Below the pieces are notes generated by a model. That model made no database searches, was not told where the DNA came from, and was given only the letters and a program-made list of their open reading frames with translations. DNA of 64,000 bases from Chloroflexota bacterium (GTDB lineage Bacteria; Chloroflexota; Dehalococcoidia; Bin125), in NCBI GenBank assembly GCA_026707145.1, contig JAPOXK010000023.1, positions 62,001 to 126,000 on the forward strand, in the 5' to 3' direction. This document shows, piece by piece, positions 35,683 through 44,120 of the stretch. The position numbers and the translations under genes were made by a program. Positions within the stretch are counted from its first letter, which is position 1. Every line of letters starts with the position of its first letter.

Positions 35683-36609
35683 GTGGAGCGATATGCAGGC
35701 GTGACGGCAAGCGAGCAGGGCCCCGTGGACTATCGCCTCCGGCGCAAGCTGGATGCCGGAGAGTGGATTCTGTCCGTGGAACTGGATCCGCCCCACGGGC
35801 TCTCAGCCGAAGATGGGGTCGCCGCCGCCGAAGCCTTGCGCGAGGCCGGCGTGGATTGCGTCGACGTGGGCGACAGTCCGATGGCGTCGGTGCGGATGAG
35901 CCCGCTGGCGTTTGCGGCGGAGGTACAGCGCCGGACGCGCGTGGAGGCGATCGTCCACTTCGCCGCGCGCGACCGGAACTTGATGGCGCTCCAGTCGGAC
36001 CTGTTGGGAGGGCATATGCAGGGGATTCGCTCGGTGATCGCGCTGTCGGGCGATCCGCCGGCGCTGGGCCGCTATGCCAACGCGACCGGCGTCTGGGACG
36101 TGAAGGCGGAAGGCTTGATCGAACTGATCGCCACGCTCAACAGTGGCGTTGATTCGGCGGGTCACGCGCTGGGCGGCGAGGCGGCGTTCACGATCGCGGC
36201 GGCCGCGAATCCCGGAGCCTCCGATCTGGACACGGAGCTTGCGCGGCTGGGCGAGAAGGCCCGACGCGGAGCTGATGTGTTCTTCACGCAGCCGTCGTAC
36301 GAGTTGGAGGTGGTCGAGCGGTTCTTGGAGCGGGCGGAGGCGATAGGACGGCCGGTGATTTTGGGGGTGATGCCCTTGGTGAGCGGTCGCAACGCGCGCT
36401 ACATGGCGGAGAACGTCCCCGGTGTTACGGTGCCGCCGACGGTGGTAGAGGCCATGGAGCGTGCCGGCGATGGCGCGGCGGAGCTCGGTCTGGAGATGGC
36501 GTACGAGTTCGTGCAGGCCGTGCGGGGCTGGAGCGCGGGTGTGTATGTGATCCCGCTGCTGGGCAGGATCGCGGGCGTGGTGGAGCTCGTACGCCAGGTC
36601 CGTCAGTAG
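35683..36609 (+). CDS. Methylenetetrahydrofolate reductase-like protein
   Basis: The 308-residue TIM-barrel flavoprotein resembles MetF and the C-terminal half of homocysteine methyltransferase/MTHFR fusions. The segments LSVELDPPHGLSAEDG, GIRSVIALSGDPPALGRYANATGVWDV, AADVFFTQPSYELEVVERF-type (here GADVFFTQPSYEL) and VILGVMPLVSGRNARYMAENVPGV are as in that family. It would reduce methylene-THF to methyl-THF for methionine synthesis. The start is uncertain: GTG at 35683 or GTG at 35701. No metE/metH is nearby. Confidence 0.88.
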   Translation: MERYAGVTASEQGPVDYRLRRKLDAGEWILSVELDPPHGLSAEDGVAAAEALREAGVDCVDVGDSPMASVRMSPLAFAAEVQRRTRVEAIVHFAARDRNLMALQSDLLGGHMQGIRSVIALSGDPPALGRYANATGVWDVKAEGLIELIATLNSGVDSAGHALGGEAAFTIAAAANPGASDLDTELARLGEKARRGADVFFTQPSYELEVVERFLERAEAIGRPVILGVMPLVSGRNARYMAENVPGVTVPPTVVEAMERAGDGAAELGLEMAYEFVQAVRGWSAGVYVIPLLGRIAGVVELVRQVRQ

Positions 36610-36851
36610 TCTCGGGAAGGAGCCGTCCCCAGGCCGCGCAGCGCGTCGTGCTGATCCGGCGTGCTCTCGGATGGAAGGAAGGGTGCGGGCGGGCCGAGGT
36701 ATGCTCGGACGCGAGCGAGGCGCTTCATGGCCCGCCCGCGGACGCGATGGCGGCGTGTCGCTCTTGTTGTGAACGGCCGATGCGGTGATGCAGGGGCCGG
36801 GCCACGCTGTGTGGCGCGTCGCGTTCGGTGCGGCGAGGAAGGAGCGCTTCA

Positions 36852-37058
36852 GTGCTGACGGAGATCTGGGAATCCGATCCGTTTTCGGAGAGGAAAGAGT
36901 CGCTGATCGACACGCTGGATACCGATTACTTTTGGTCGAAGGGAGATACCTTCGTGGTGACCAGAGGCGGGGGGCGCCGCCGCTTTCGAGTGCTGTCCGC
37001 CCAGGTGGAGTTCGGTGATGAGGGACTCAGACGAGAAGTGCTGGCGCTCAAGATTTAG
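36852..37058 (+). CDS. Small conserved-looking protein of unknown function
   Basis: The product has 68 residues starting at a GTG (VLTEIWESDPFSERKES). An AAGGAG lies 8 bases upstream, which decides this start over 36828. Composition is acidic at the N-terminus and beta-rich and basic later (DTFVVTRGGGRRRFRVLSAQVEF). No family is recognised. It sits just upstream of the uracil-DNA glycosylase operon in the same direction. The 240 bases before it contain no accepted gene. Confidence 0.6.
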   Translation: MLTEIWESDPFSERKESLIDTLDTDYFWSKGDTFVVTRGGGRRRFRVLSAQVEFGDEGLRREVLALKI

Positions 37059-37093
37059 CGCGATTCGGCGGCTGATGCGCGAGCGGGGTGCAC

Positions 37094-37714
37094 ATGACGC
37101 TGTCCCAGACACTCGTATCGCTGAGCGATGAGGCGCGCCGCTGCCGCCGCTGTCCTGGCATGCGGGCGGGATCGAGTGTGCTGGGGCAGGCGAACGGACC
37201 GGTGTCGGCGGCGGTCATGTTCGTGGCGGAAGCGCCGGGCTATCTGGGCGCGGTGCGCAGCGGCGTGCCTCTGCGGGGCGACCGCAGCGGCGATAATTTC
37301 GAGCGGTACTGTGGGTTGGCCGGCATCGATCGCGCGGCGGTGTTCGTGACCAATGCGGTCTTGTGCCACCCACCCGGCCCGCGGGGTGCTAACCGGACGC
37401 CCCGCAAGGAGGAGGTGGCGGCCTGCTCGCGATTCCTGCGCCGGCAGATCGTGCTTGTCGATCCGTCGTTGGTGGTGGCGCTTGGGCGGGTGGCCTTGGA
37501 TGCGCTGGGCAGGATTGAGTCGCACGGGCTGCGGTTCGGCGTGGATACCGGACGGATTGAACCTTGGGGGGATCGGCATATCGTGTCGCTCTATCACCCG
37601 TCGGGACAGACGATGGGTCGGCGCTCGCGTGCGCAGCAGGATGCCGACTACGGCGCGGTGGCTGCTTGGCTGGCGCAGCGCTGCGGGCCGGCGCTCGAAC
37701 CGCAGAGCATGTGA
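37094..37714 (+). CDS. Uracil-DNA glycosylase family 4/5-like protein
   Basis: The protein of about 206 residues excises uracil or related lesions from DNA. Motif 1 is FVAEAPGYLGA with the downstream PLRGDRSGDNF, the C-terminal motif is LYHPSGQTMG, and RCRRCPGM with CHPPGPRGANRTP and CSRFL supplies cysteines suited to a 4Fe-4S cluster as in family 4 enzymes. The Glu in the first motif (AEAPG) matches family 4. The ATG at 37094 is preferred over GTG 37088. The next gene follows after 3 bases. Confidence 0.87.
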   Translation: MTLSQTLVSLSDEARRCRRCPGMRAGSSVLGQANGPVSAAVMFVAEAPGYLGAVRSGVPLRGDRSGDNFERYCGLAGIDRAAVFVTNAVLCHPPGPRGANRTPRKEEVAACSRFLRRQIVLVDPSLVVALGRVALDALGRIESHGLRFGVDTGRIEPWGDRHIVSLYHPSGQTMGRRSRAQQDADYGAVAAWLAQRCGPALEPQSM

Positions 37715-37717
37715 GCT

Positions 37718-38542
37718 GTGGAATCCGACGCCCTGCCGTACGTGCTGTTCCTGGTGCTGGCCGAGCTCGCCCTGGGCGCGAGCATGGTGATGCTGGCCGT
37801 GGACCTGCGGGGCAATGCGACCGTAGGGTTCGTGCGGGCGACGGCGCTGATGGTGCCGCCGGTGATGGGGCTGGCGCTGTGGCTGGCGCTGGAGCTGGAT
37901 GGGGTTTCGGTGAACGGCTACCGGCTGGATACCGGCCCGCGTGATGCGATCGCCGTGCTGCTGGCGGTCGCCACGGGGTTGAGCGCGCTGTACCCTGCGC
38001 TGCTCTATGGGAAGCGCCCGCGCGCGGGCCGGGTGGCGGCGGGTTTCTTGGCGGCGCTGGCGCTGGTGGTGCTGGTGCTGCTCGCCGTGATGCTGCGCCT
38101 GCCGGCGTGGAACTTCGGACTGGTGTTCGCGAGCCTGTTGGCGGGCACGCTGACCTTGGGACTGGCCGCGATCGGCTTGAGTCTGGGCCACTGGTATTTG
38201 GTGACGCCGCGCCTGCCCGCCAAGCCGCTGAACGAGGTGACCTTCCTGCTGCTCGTGCTGCTGGCGGTGCAGGTGCTGCTGCTGGTGCTGGCGGTGGTGG
38301 CGCCGGTCGACGAGCGGCCGGCGGGAGGCCGGGACGTGGCGATCGAGGCGAACCGGGCGTTCTGGCTGCGCGTGGGCGTGGGCCTCGCCTTCACGCTGGT
38401 CCTGGGATGGATGGCGTGGTCGTCGTCGCGGATACGCTCCATGATGTCGGCGACGGGGCTGCTGTACCTGGTGACGGGGGCGGTCCTGGCGGGCGAGCTG
38501 CTCGCGCGGGCGTTGCTCTTCGATAGCGGCCGCGCCGTCTGA
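37718..38542 (+). CDS. Polytopic membrane protein of unknown function
   Basis: The 274-residue product has about seven or eight predicted hydrophobic helices (for example YVLFLVLAELALGASMVMLAV, AVLLAVATGLSALYPALLYG, LLVLLAVQVLLLVLAVVAP). Polar conserved-looking features include GHWYLVTPRLPAKPLNE between helices. The start is GTG, 3 bases after the glycosylase gene. It resembles uncharacterised membrane proteins of Chloroflexota. No transporter signature is seen. It is cotranscribed with the glycosylase and HD genes. Confidence 0.75.
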   Translation: MESDALPYVLFLVLAELALGASMVMLAVDLRGNATVGFVRATALMVPPVMGLALWLALELDGVSVNGYRLDTGPRDAIAVLLAVATGLSALYPALLYGKRPRAGRVAAGFLAALALVVLVLLAVMLRLPAWNFGLVFASLLAGTLTLGLAAIGLSLGHWYLVTPRLPAKPLNEVTFLLLVLLAVQVLLLVLAVVAPVDERPAGGRDVAIEANRAFWLRVGVGLAFTLVLGWMAWSSSRIRSMMSATGLLYLVTGAVLAGELLARALLFDSGRAV

Positions 38543-38561
38543 ATCGGCTGGAGGGAGATCG

Positions 38562-39146
38562 ATGGACAATCCGACGCGTGCCGAGGCCTGGGCGCTGCTT
38601 TGCGAGTTCACGCAGTCCGACTCGCTGCGGAAGCACGCGCTCTGCGTGGCGGGAGTGATGCGGGCGTTCGCACGGAAGGCGGGAGCGGACGAGGAGCAGT
38701 GGGAGATCGCAGGCATGCTGCACGACTTCGATTACGAGCAGCATCCCGACGTGAATGAGCACGCGCGCGTTGGCGCGGGGATCATGCGGGAGCGGGGCTG
38801 GCCGGAGGTCCTGGCGCGGGCGGTGGAATCCCATAATCCAGCGACGGGGGTTTCGCGCGATTCGGCGCTGGAGAGGACGCTGTACGGCGTCGACGAGCTA
38901 TCCGGCTTTATCGTGGCGGTGGCGCTGGTGCGGCCGTCGAAGTCGATTCACGATGTCAAGGTGAAGTCGGTGCGGAAGAAGCTGAAGGAGCCGGCCTTCG
39001 CGCGCGCGGTGAATCGGGACGACATCATCAACGGTGCGGAAGAGCTAGGCGTCGAGCTGAACGATCATATCGGAGAGGTGATCGAGGCGATGCGGGGCAT
39101 CGCGGAGGAGATCGGGCTGGCGGGCGAGCCTGCGGGGGCGAGCTAA
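38562..39146 (+). CDS. HD-domain phosphohydrolase
   Basis: The 194-residue HDIG-type protein has the metal-binding pattern KHALCVAGVMR, MLHDFDYEQHPD and HARVGAGIM, then ESHNPATGVS and a conserved Asp (GVDELSGFIVAVALVRPSKS). This subgroup of small HD hydrolases is common and its substrates are unknown. GGAGGGAG upstream supports the ATG. It is last in the operon that begins with the uracil-DNA glycosylase gene. Confidence 0.88.
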   Translation: MDNPTRAEAWALLCEFTQSDSLRKHALCVAGVMRAFARKAGADEEQWEIAGMLHDFDYEQHPDVNEHARVGAGIMRERGWPEVLARAVESHNPATGVSRDSALERTLYGVDELSGFIVAVALVRPSKSIHDVKVKSVRKKLKEPAFARAVNRDDIINGAEELGVELNDHIGEVIEAMRGIAEEIGLAGEPAGAS

Positions 39147-39217
39147 CGCTACCCGTCGTTCCGATCCGGGGTAGGACGTGTCGTGGTGCTCGCGTCGAGG
39201 CGTCCGTCGAGCCGTGC

Positions 39218-40270
39218 CTAGTGGCGCCTCTCGTCCACGACATCCTGGGCGCCGGCGTCAAAGATGAGGCCGGGCGGGAGCGGCGGCTCTTGGCCCGGAG
39301 TACGGTGCGGCGGCGGGGGCTTGCGCCGGGGCTCGGTCGCGGCGGCCGGCGCCTTTTTCTTCGCGGGCTTGCCGGGCCGGCCGGCTTGCTTGGCGTGGGT
39401 CCGGGGCTTGCGCTCGCTGATGGGGGGCAGATCGGCGGGCGCTTTCCATTCCGGGCGGGCGTGGTCCAGGAGCTTCTCGACGCCCTCGATCCCCTCGGCG
39501 ATGCGGGGGCCGTACCACGTGAGCCAGCGTCCGTCGCAGAGGTAGATCCGGTTGTCCTGGACGGCGCGGAGGTCGCTGAGGACGCGCAGCTCGTCGCGGT
39601 GGCGCGGACGAAAGCGGTAGGGCTCGTCTGGGAGCAGGATGACTTCGGGGTCGGCGGCCTTGATCTCGGCGAGGGTCACCTGGGGATAGCGCGCGCCGCC
39701 GGGGTGGCTCTCGAATACGTTCTCCCCGCCCGCTAACCGGATCAGGTCGCCGGCGTAGGTGGCGCCGGCGACGGCCATGTAGGGGTTGCGCCAGATGGGG
39801 CAGAAGACGCGGACGCGGCGGCGGGTTTGGTTCAGCGTTTCCTGCCGCTCGTTCGCCTCGTTCATCTCTTGCACGATTCTGGGGCTGGCCGGAGTGCCGA
39901 CCAGCGCGCCGATCGTCTGGAACTCGTCGATCGCTTCGCGCACGGTGCGGGGATAGCCGACGAAGACGGTGAGGCCGGCGTCGATCAGGGCCTGGACGTC
40001 TTGCCGGCGATTCTCCTCGACGTTGGCGAGGACGAGGTCGGGCTTGAGCGCGGCGATGGCGTCGATGTCCGGGTCCTTGGTGCCCCCGACTTTGCGCAAG
40101 GCTGCGGTGAGGTCCGCGGGTTCGGCGCAGAACTTCGTGCAGGCGACGAGCTTGTTTCCCTGCCCGAGCGTGGCGACGGCTTCCGTGACGCTGGGGACGA
40201 GAGAGACAACCCGCGCGGGGGCACGCTCCAGCGTGACGGTGCGGCCCAAGGCGTCGGTAGCGGAGGGCAT
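39218..40270 (-). CDS. Cobalamin/Fe-siderophore-type periplasmic-binding-fold protein (BtuF-like)
   Basis: The start is placed at the ATG at 40270 (MPSATDALGRTVTLERAPARVVSLVPSVTEAV). The 40360 extension is non-conserved. The helical-backbone metal-receptor fold is evident (ARVVSLVPSVTEAVATLGQGNKLVACTKFC, DAIAALKPDLVLANVEENRRQDV, TYAGDLIRLAGGENVFE). No signal peptide or lipobox is present, so it may act in the cytoplasm. An unusual basic Pro/Lys/Arg-rich tail of about 70 residues follows the domain (KPAKKKAPAAATEPRRKPPPP). No permease gene is adjacent. Confidence 0.83.
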   Translation of the reverse strand: MPSATDALGRTVTLERAPARVVSLVPSVTEAVATLGQGNKLVACTKFCAEPADLTAALRKVGGTKDPDIDAIAALKPDLVLANVEENRRQDVQALIDAGLTVFVGYPRTVREAIDEFQTIGALVGTPASPRIVQEMNEANERQETLNQTRRRVRVFCPIWRNPYMAVAGATYAGDLIRLAGGENVFESHPGGARYPQVTLAEIKAADPEVILLPDEPYRFRPRHRDELRVLSDLRAVQDNRIYLCDGRWLTWYGPRIAEGIEGVEKLLDHARPEWKAPADLPPISERKPRTHAKQAGRPGKPAKKKAPAAATEPRRKPPPPHRTPGQEPPLPPGLIFDAGAQDVVDERRH

Positions 40271-40427
40271 GAACCCGTGGAGAACCTCGTAAACACTGCA
40301 GGACGGCGGCGAGTATAGCACCCGTCCGGGGGCCGTTTTGCCTGCAACCGGGACGCGCACCCGATCCGTCCGGCCCGCGCATACAACCGAATACGCTGGT
40401 GGATCGTAGGAGTACGCAAAGGCGGAA

Positions 40428-41117
40428 GTGCCCTCGGGTATCCTCCCCAGTGTGGAACGTGCCGAGCGAAGCGATGAAGCATTGATGGATGCGATCGGCG
40501 CACAGGACGTGCGAGCTTTCGAGGCGCTCTACGACCGGTACGCCCGGTTGGTCTACTCCACCGCCTACGGCGTCTTGGAGGACGCGCAAAGCGCCGAAGA
40601 CGTGGTGCAGGAGGTATTCACGCGGCTGTGGAAAGCGCCGCAGCGCTACGTGCCCGCGCGCGGCAAGTTCTTCAGCTGGCTGCTGAGCGTGACGCGCAAC
40701 CTGGCGATCGATGAGTACCGCGCGCGGCGGCGGCGCATGCGCAACGAGCGGCAGATCGTCGACCACGCGGCGAGTGCGTTCATAGCGGACGAGTCTTCGC
40801 CTGGGGCGTTTCATGTGGTGGAGATGCGCGATCAACGTGCGTTGGTGCGAGAGGCGCTCGCAACGCTGCCGCCGGAGCAGCGCACGGCGATTGCGCTGGC
40901 CTATTACAAGGGCATGGCGCAGTCGGAGATCGCGGCGGCGCTGGACACGCCGTTGGGCACGGTGAAGACCCGCATCCGCTTGGGGATGCAGAAGCTGCGG
41001 ACGCAGCTGGACGAGCAGGTGGGGACGCGGGAGGGAGATGCGCCGCTGCGGGGCGAGGCGGCGGCGTCAACGGCGATCGATCGAGGGAGAGTGGGCGAAG
41101 CGGAGGAACCGGCGTGA
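40428..41117 (+). CDS. ECF-type RNA polymerase sigma factor
   Basis: The 229-residue product has region 2 (FEALYDRYARLVYSTAYGVLEDAQSAEDVVQEVFTRLWK) and region 4 with an HTH (LPPEQRTAIALAYYKGMAQSEIAAALDTPLGTVKTRI). An acidic C-terminal tail of ~30 residues follows. The GTG at 40428 has AAGGCGG a few bases upstream. Its stop overlaps the start of the anti-sigma gene as GTGA, so the two are translationally coupled and likely autoregulated. Confidence 0.94.
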   Translation: MPSGILPSVERAERSDEALMDAIGAQDVRAFEALYDRYARLVYSTAYGVLEDAQSAEDVVQEVFTRLWKAPQRYVPARGKFFSWLLSVTRNLAIDEYRARRRRMRNERQIVDHAASAFIADESSPGAFHVVEMRDQRALVREALATLPPEQRTAIALAYYKGMAQSEIAAALDTPLGTVKTRIRLGMQKLRTQLDEQVGTREGDAPLRGEAAASTAIDRGRVGEAEEPA

Positions 41118-41998
41118 GGGGCGACGCCGCCGCGCGCGGACGGCGGCACGCGGCCGCCGCGGAGCTGCTGGCGGAGTACGCGCTCGCCGCTCTCGATCCG
41201 GAGGAGCACGCCCTGGTCGAGCGGCATCTCGATGACGACTGCGAGGATTGTGGCCGCACGCTGGCCGCGTTCCAAAGGGTCGCCGGCGCGCTGGCGCTGG
41301 CGACGCCGCTGGTGACGCCGGCTGCGCGGCTCAAGCAGCGCGTTCTCGCGCAGGCGGTCCGGGTGGAGACGGCGGAGGGGCAGCGGGGCGGCCTTTTGAC
41401 GGGCGCCGTCAGTGCGACCTGGCTCAGCGCCTTCCGGCGTCCCGGCGGGGTGGCGGCGATGGCGGCATCGGTTGGGGTGGCGGCCTTGGTCGGGCTGGCG
41501 ACCTGGAATGCCGTGCTGCACGATCGCGTCGGTGAGCTGGAGGGTGAGAGCAGCGTGCTGGCGGTGCCCGTCCAAGAGCTCGCATTGGAGGAGGGGCGCA
41601 CGCTTATCGCCGAAGGAACGCCAGAGCCGGGCTTCGCCACGCAGGAGGCGCTGTTCTCGCTCTCCGAGCCGGACACCGAGATCATGTCGTTACGCCGCAC
41701 CGAGATGGCGCCGACGGCCCAGGCGCGCATGATCTGGGAGCCGCAGAAGCGGGTCTACACCCTGGTCGCGCACGGATTGCCGCCGACGGTGCAGGATACG
41801 GTCTATATCGTGTGGGTGGAGACGGCGGACGGGGGCAGGCGGGTCGGGCATTTCTACGTGGACCAGTCGGGGCGCGGCTTCGTCCGCCGTTACTTGGAGG
41901 GGCATTGGGACGAAGCGACGGGCTTCATCGTGACGCTGGAGCCCGGCATGCACGTGGGCCAACGCACGGCCGATCCGGTGCTGCTGCTCGATTATTAG
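41114..41998 (+). CDS. Membrane-anchored anti-sigma factor (RskA-type)
   Basis: The 294-residue product has an N-terminal zinc-binding anti-sigma motif (LAEYALAALDPEEHALVERHLDDDCEDC, the HxxxC..C form). A single transmembrane helix lies at about 118-135 (MAASVGVAALVGLATWNAV), followed by an extracytoplasmic RskA-type domain ending GMHVGQRTADPVLLLDY. It would hold the ECF factor inactive until an envelope signal triggers proteolysis. GGAGG precedes the GTG start, which overlaps the sigma gene by 4 bases. Confidence 0.9.
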   Translation: MRGDAAARGRRHAAAAELLAEYALAALDPEEHALVERHLDDDCEDCGRTLAAFQRVAGALALATPLVTPAARLKQRVLAQAVRVETAEGQRGGLLTGAVSATWLSAFRRPGGVAAMAASVGVAALVGLATWNAVLHDRVGELEGESSVLAVPVQELALEEGRTLIAEGTPEPGFATQEALFSLSEPDTEIMSLRRTEMAPTAQARMIWEPQKRVYTLVAHGLPPTVQDTVYIVWVETADGGRRVGHFYVDQSGRGFVRRYLEGHWDEATGFIVTLEPGMHVGQRTADPVLLLDY

Positions 41999-42078
41999 AT
42001 CTTTTCTAGTTCTCTTCGCTCGCCGGATCGCCGCAAGCTGCTAGGCTACGCTACTCCCGAGTGGCCGCTGGAGGATCC

Positions 42079-42933
42079 ATGGCACCTGCATCCGAAGCCG
42101 TGCTTGAGAAAACGGCCTCGCGGGCGGACGCCGCTGCGATCGCGGTGGAGCAGCTGACGACGGGGTACGCGGGTCATCATCCGGCGATCGAGGGGGTCGA
42201 GTTCGCCATTCCGGCCGGGGAGCTCGTGGGGCTGATCGGCCCCAACGGCGCGGGCAAGAGCACGCTGATCAAGACGTTGCTGGGGTTGATCGAGCCTTGG
42301 CGGGGTCGCGTGCGGGTGTTGGGGGAGGAGCCGGCCGAGGCGCGGCGGCACGTGGGCTACATGCCGCAAGCGGAGCAGGTGGATTGGAACTTTCCGGCGA
42401 CGGTCGGCGACGTGGTCGCCATGGGCGCCTACCGGCCCTGGTTCGGGCGGCGGCAGCCGCGGCGCCGCGTGTCACGGGCGACCATCACGGCGGCGATGGA
42501 TCGCGTGGGAGTGCGCGCGTTGGAGAAGCGGCAGATCGCGGAGCTCAGCGGCGGCCAGCAGCGGCGCGTGCTGCTCGCGCGGGCCCTGGTGAAGGATCCG
42601 GCGATCTTCATCTTGGACGAGCCGGCTGCCGGGCTCGATGCGGGCGTGGAAGAGGACATGCTGGATCTCTTCGATGAGCTCGTGGCGGAAGGGAAGACGC
42701 TGATCGTGGCGACGCACGACATTGCCTGCGTCTACCGGCGCTACGACCGGGCGTTGTTGCTCGACCAGCGCTTGGTGGCGCAAGGGGCGCCGCAGGAGGT
42801 CCTGACGGAAGAGACGCTGACGGGGGCCTTCGGCCGCCATGTGATGGTGTTCGAGGTAGGGCGGCAGACGTACGCGACGGAGCCGCACGCGCACCCGCAC
42901 GGGCGTCATCCAGCGGAGTTCGAGGGCCACTAG
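42079..42933 (+). CDS. ABC transporter ATP-binding protein (Mn/Zn-type)
   Basis: This ATPase energises metal import and resembles MntB/ZnuC-type subunits. Walker A is GPNGAGKST, Q-loop region MPQAEQVDWNFP, signature LSGGQQRR, Walker B IFILDEPAAGLD, and H-loop THDI. The VDWNFPATVGDVV motif is typical of the metal-chelate branch. The C-terminal tail is His-rich (HAHPHGRHP) and may bind metal. No membrane or solute-binding partner is adjacent. The ATG at 42079 has GGAGG before it and is preferred over 42061. Confidence 0.9.
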   Translation: MAPASEAVLEKTASRADAAAIAVEQLTTGYAGHHPAIEGVEFAIPAGELVGLIGPNGAGKSTLIKTLLGLIEPWRGRVRVLGEEPAEARRHVGYMPQAEQVDWNFPATVGDVVAMGAYRPWFGRRQPRRRVSRATITAAMDRVGVRALEKRQIAELSGGQQRRVLLARALVKDPAIFILDEPAAGLDAGVEEDMLDLFDELVAEGKTLIVATHDIACVYRRYDRALLLDQRLVAQGAPQEVLTEETLTGAFGRHVMVFEVGRQTYATEPHAHPHGRHPAEFEGH

Positions 42934-42987
42934 CCGCCGCCGATCTTCGCTGAGTGTCCCGGCGAGAAGTACGCTGCTCGCGGGCGT

Positions 42988-43559
42988 CTAGTCGCGATAC
43001 GTGCGCCACTCGAAGAGGTCGCCGGGTTCGACTGCAGCGTAGAGATCCGCATGGGAAATGCCGCGGGTATCAGCCGTGTGGATCAGGAGAACCGTGGCCG
43101 TGCCGTTGCGCAGCCCCTCGTAGGTGGTCACAACGCTGGCCGGATCGTCCAGATCGGCGAGGAAGGCGTAGTGGCCCGTATCCGCCACCGCACCACTGCG
43201 GTCGTAGGTGTCGTAGGGGAGGGGCGCGATCGCGGCTACCGGGACCGTGACTTCCGGTGGCGGAGTGGCTGGTTCCGGTGTGGGCGGTTCCGCTGGTGCG
43301 GCTGCCTGTTCTGGGGTAGCTGTCGGGATAGGCGAAGCCTCGTCCGTTGACGGGGATGCGTCCGGTGCGGGCGTGGCCGGTGCTGGCGGCTCGACGGGTA
43401 CGGTGGTCTCTGGAGCGGGCTCAGTGGGCGCGGACGGTGGGTCTTCGTCCGATGACTACCGCACGCCGCCAGGCTGCTCGCCAGCGCCAGCGCCAGCGCC
43501 AGGGCGAGGCCGGCGGCGAGCAGAAGTGCTGCAAAACGCCGCGCACAGAGGACCGGCAT
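42988..43559 (-). pseudogene. Frameshifted lipoprotein, paralogue of 723-2133
   Basis: A signal peptide with lipobox (SSLAAC) starts at the ATG at 43559. Immediately after ACG the frame is lost. A one-base correction between about 43448 and 43460 restores SSDEDPPSAP and a Pro/Ala-rich linker that runs into YDTYDRSGAVADTGHYAFLADLDDPAS and ends EPGDLFEWRTYRD. This is closely similar to the lipoprotein at 1492-2133. The upstream leader (GTCCAAGTTAACGCC) also matches that of the lipoprotein gene at 4319. Both paralogues carry a one-base shift in different places, so sequencing error, decay or phase variation are all possible. Confidence 0.7.
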
Positions 43560-43685
43560 GGTGCTCTCTCCGACCGTCTTGTCCAAGTTAACGCCGCCGG
43601 CAACGGTCTGGTTCTGCCGGCACCGCACTGCCGCTCGCGCGCGGCGCCCTCTCCGAGCCGGGCCGGAGCGGCGCGTTTCATCAAC

Positions 43686-44102
43686 TCAGTCCGGCCACTC
43701 CCCTTCGACGATGTGCTGGCGGCCGGCGAAGCCGTCGCTGATCTCGTGCCACCAGTGAATGGTCGGTTCGCCGCGGCGCCAGCAGAGATAGACGCGGCGG
43801 CCCTCGCGCAGGGCGAGGAAGTCCAGCAACCCTTGCTCCGGGTCTTTGAGTTCGGCGCCGAGTGCGTGCAGGGCCTGGAGCGCACGCCGGAGGTCCGCGC
43901 CGAGCTCCGCGGTCTCCCGCTCTTGCTCGCGCGTGTCCGCATGGGCGGAGCCGCCGTTGGAGGCGGCGGAGCGCTGGATCGTCTCCATGATGGTCTGGAG
44001 CGTCTGTAGGCGGCGCTGCTTGGTCACGAACTCTTCGATGATCGGCGCGACCTGCGGGATCAGGCCCCGCGCTTCCGCCAGCGTGAAGATCCGTTCAGAC
44101 AT
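43686..44102 (-). CDS. DUF2203-family protein
   Basis: The 138-residue protein matches DUF2203. Its N-terminal half is a helical FTLAEARGLIPQVAPIIEEF region. Its C-terminal half has GAELKDPEQGLLDFLALREGRRVYLCWRRGEPTIHWWHEISDGFAGRQ. The Glu/Trp/His residues of the last segment are characteristic. The family is of unknown function and widespread in Chloroflexota, Actinobacteria and Firmicutes. It lies 18 bases after the ClC gene and is probably cotranscribed. Confidence 0.9.
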   Translation of the reverse strand: MSERIFTLAEARGLIPQVAPIIEEFVTKQRRLQTLQTIMETIQRSAASNGGSAHADTREQERETAELGADLRRALQALHALGAELKDPEQGLLDFLALREGRRVYLCWRRGEPTIHWWHEISDGFAGRQHIVEGEWPD

Positions 44103-44120
44103 GCGGGCACTCCAGGGCGC

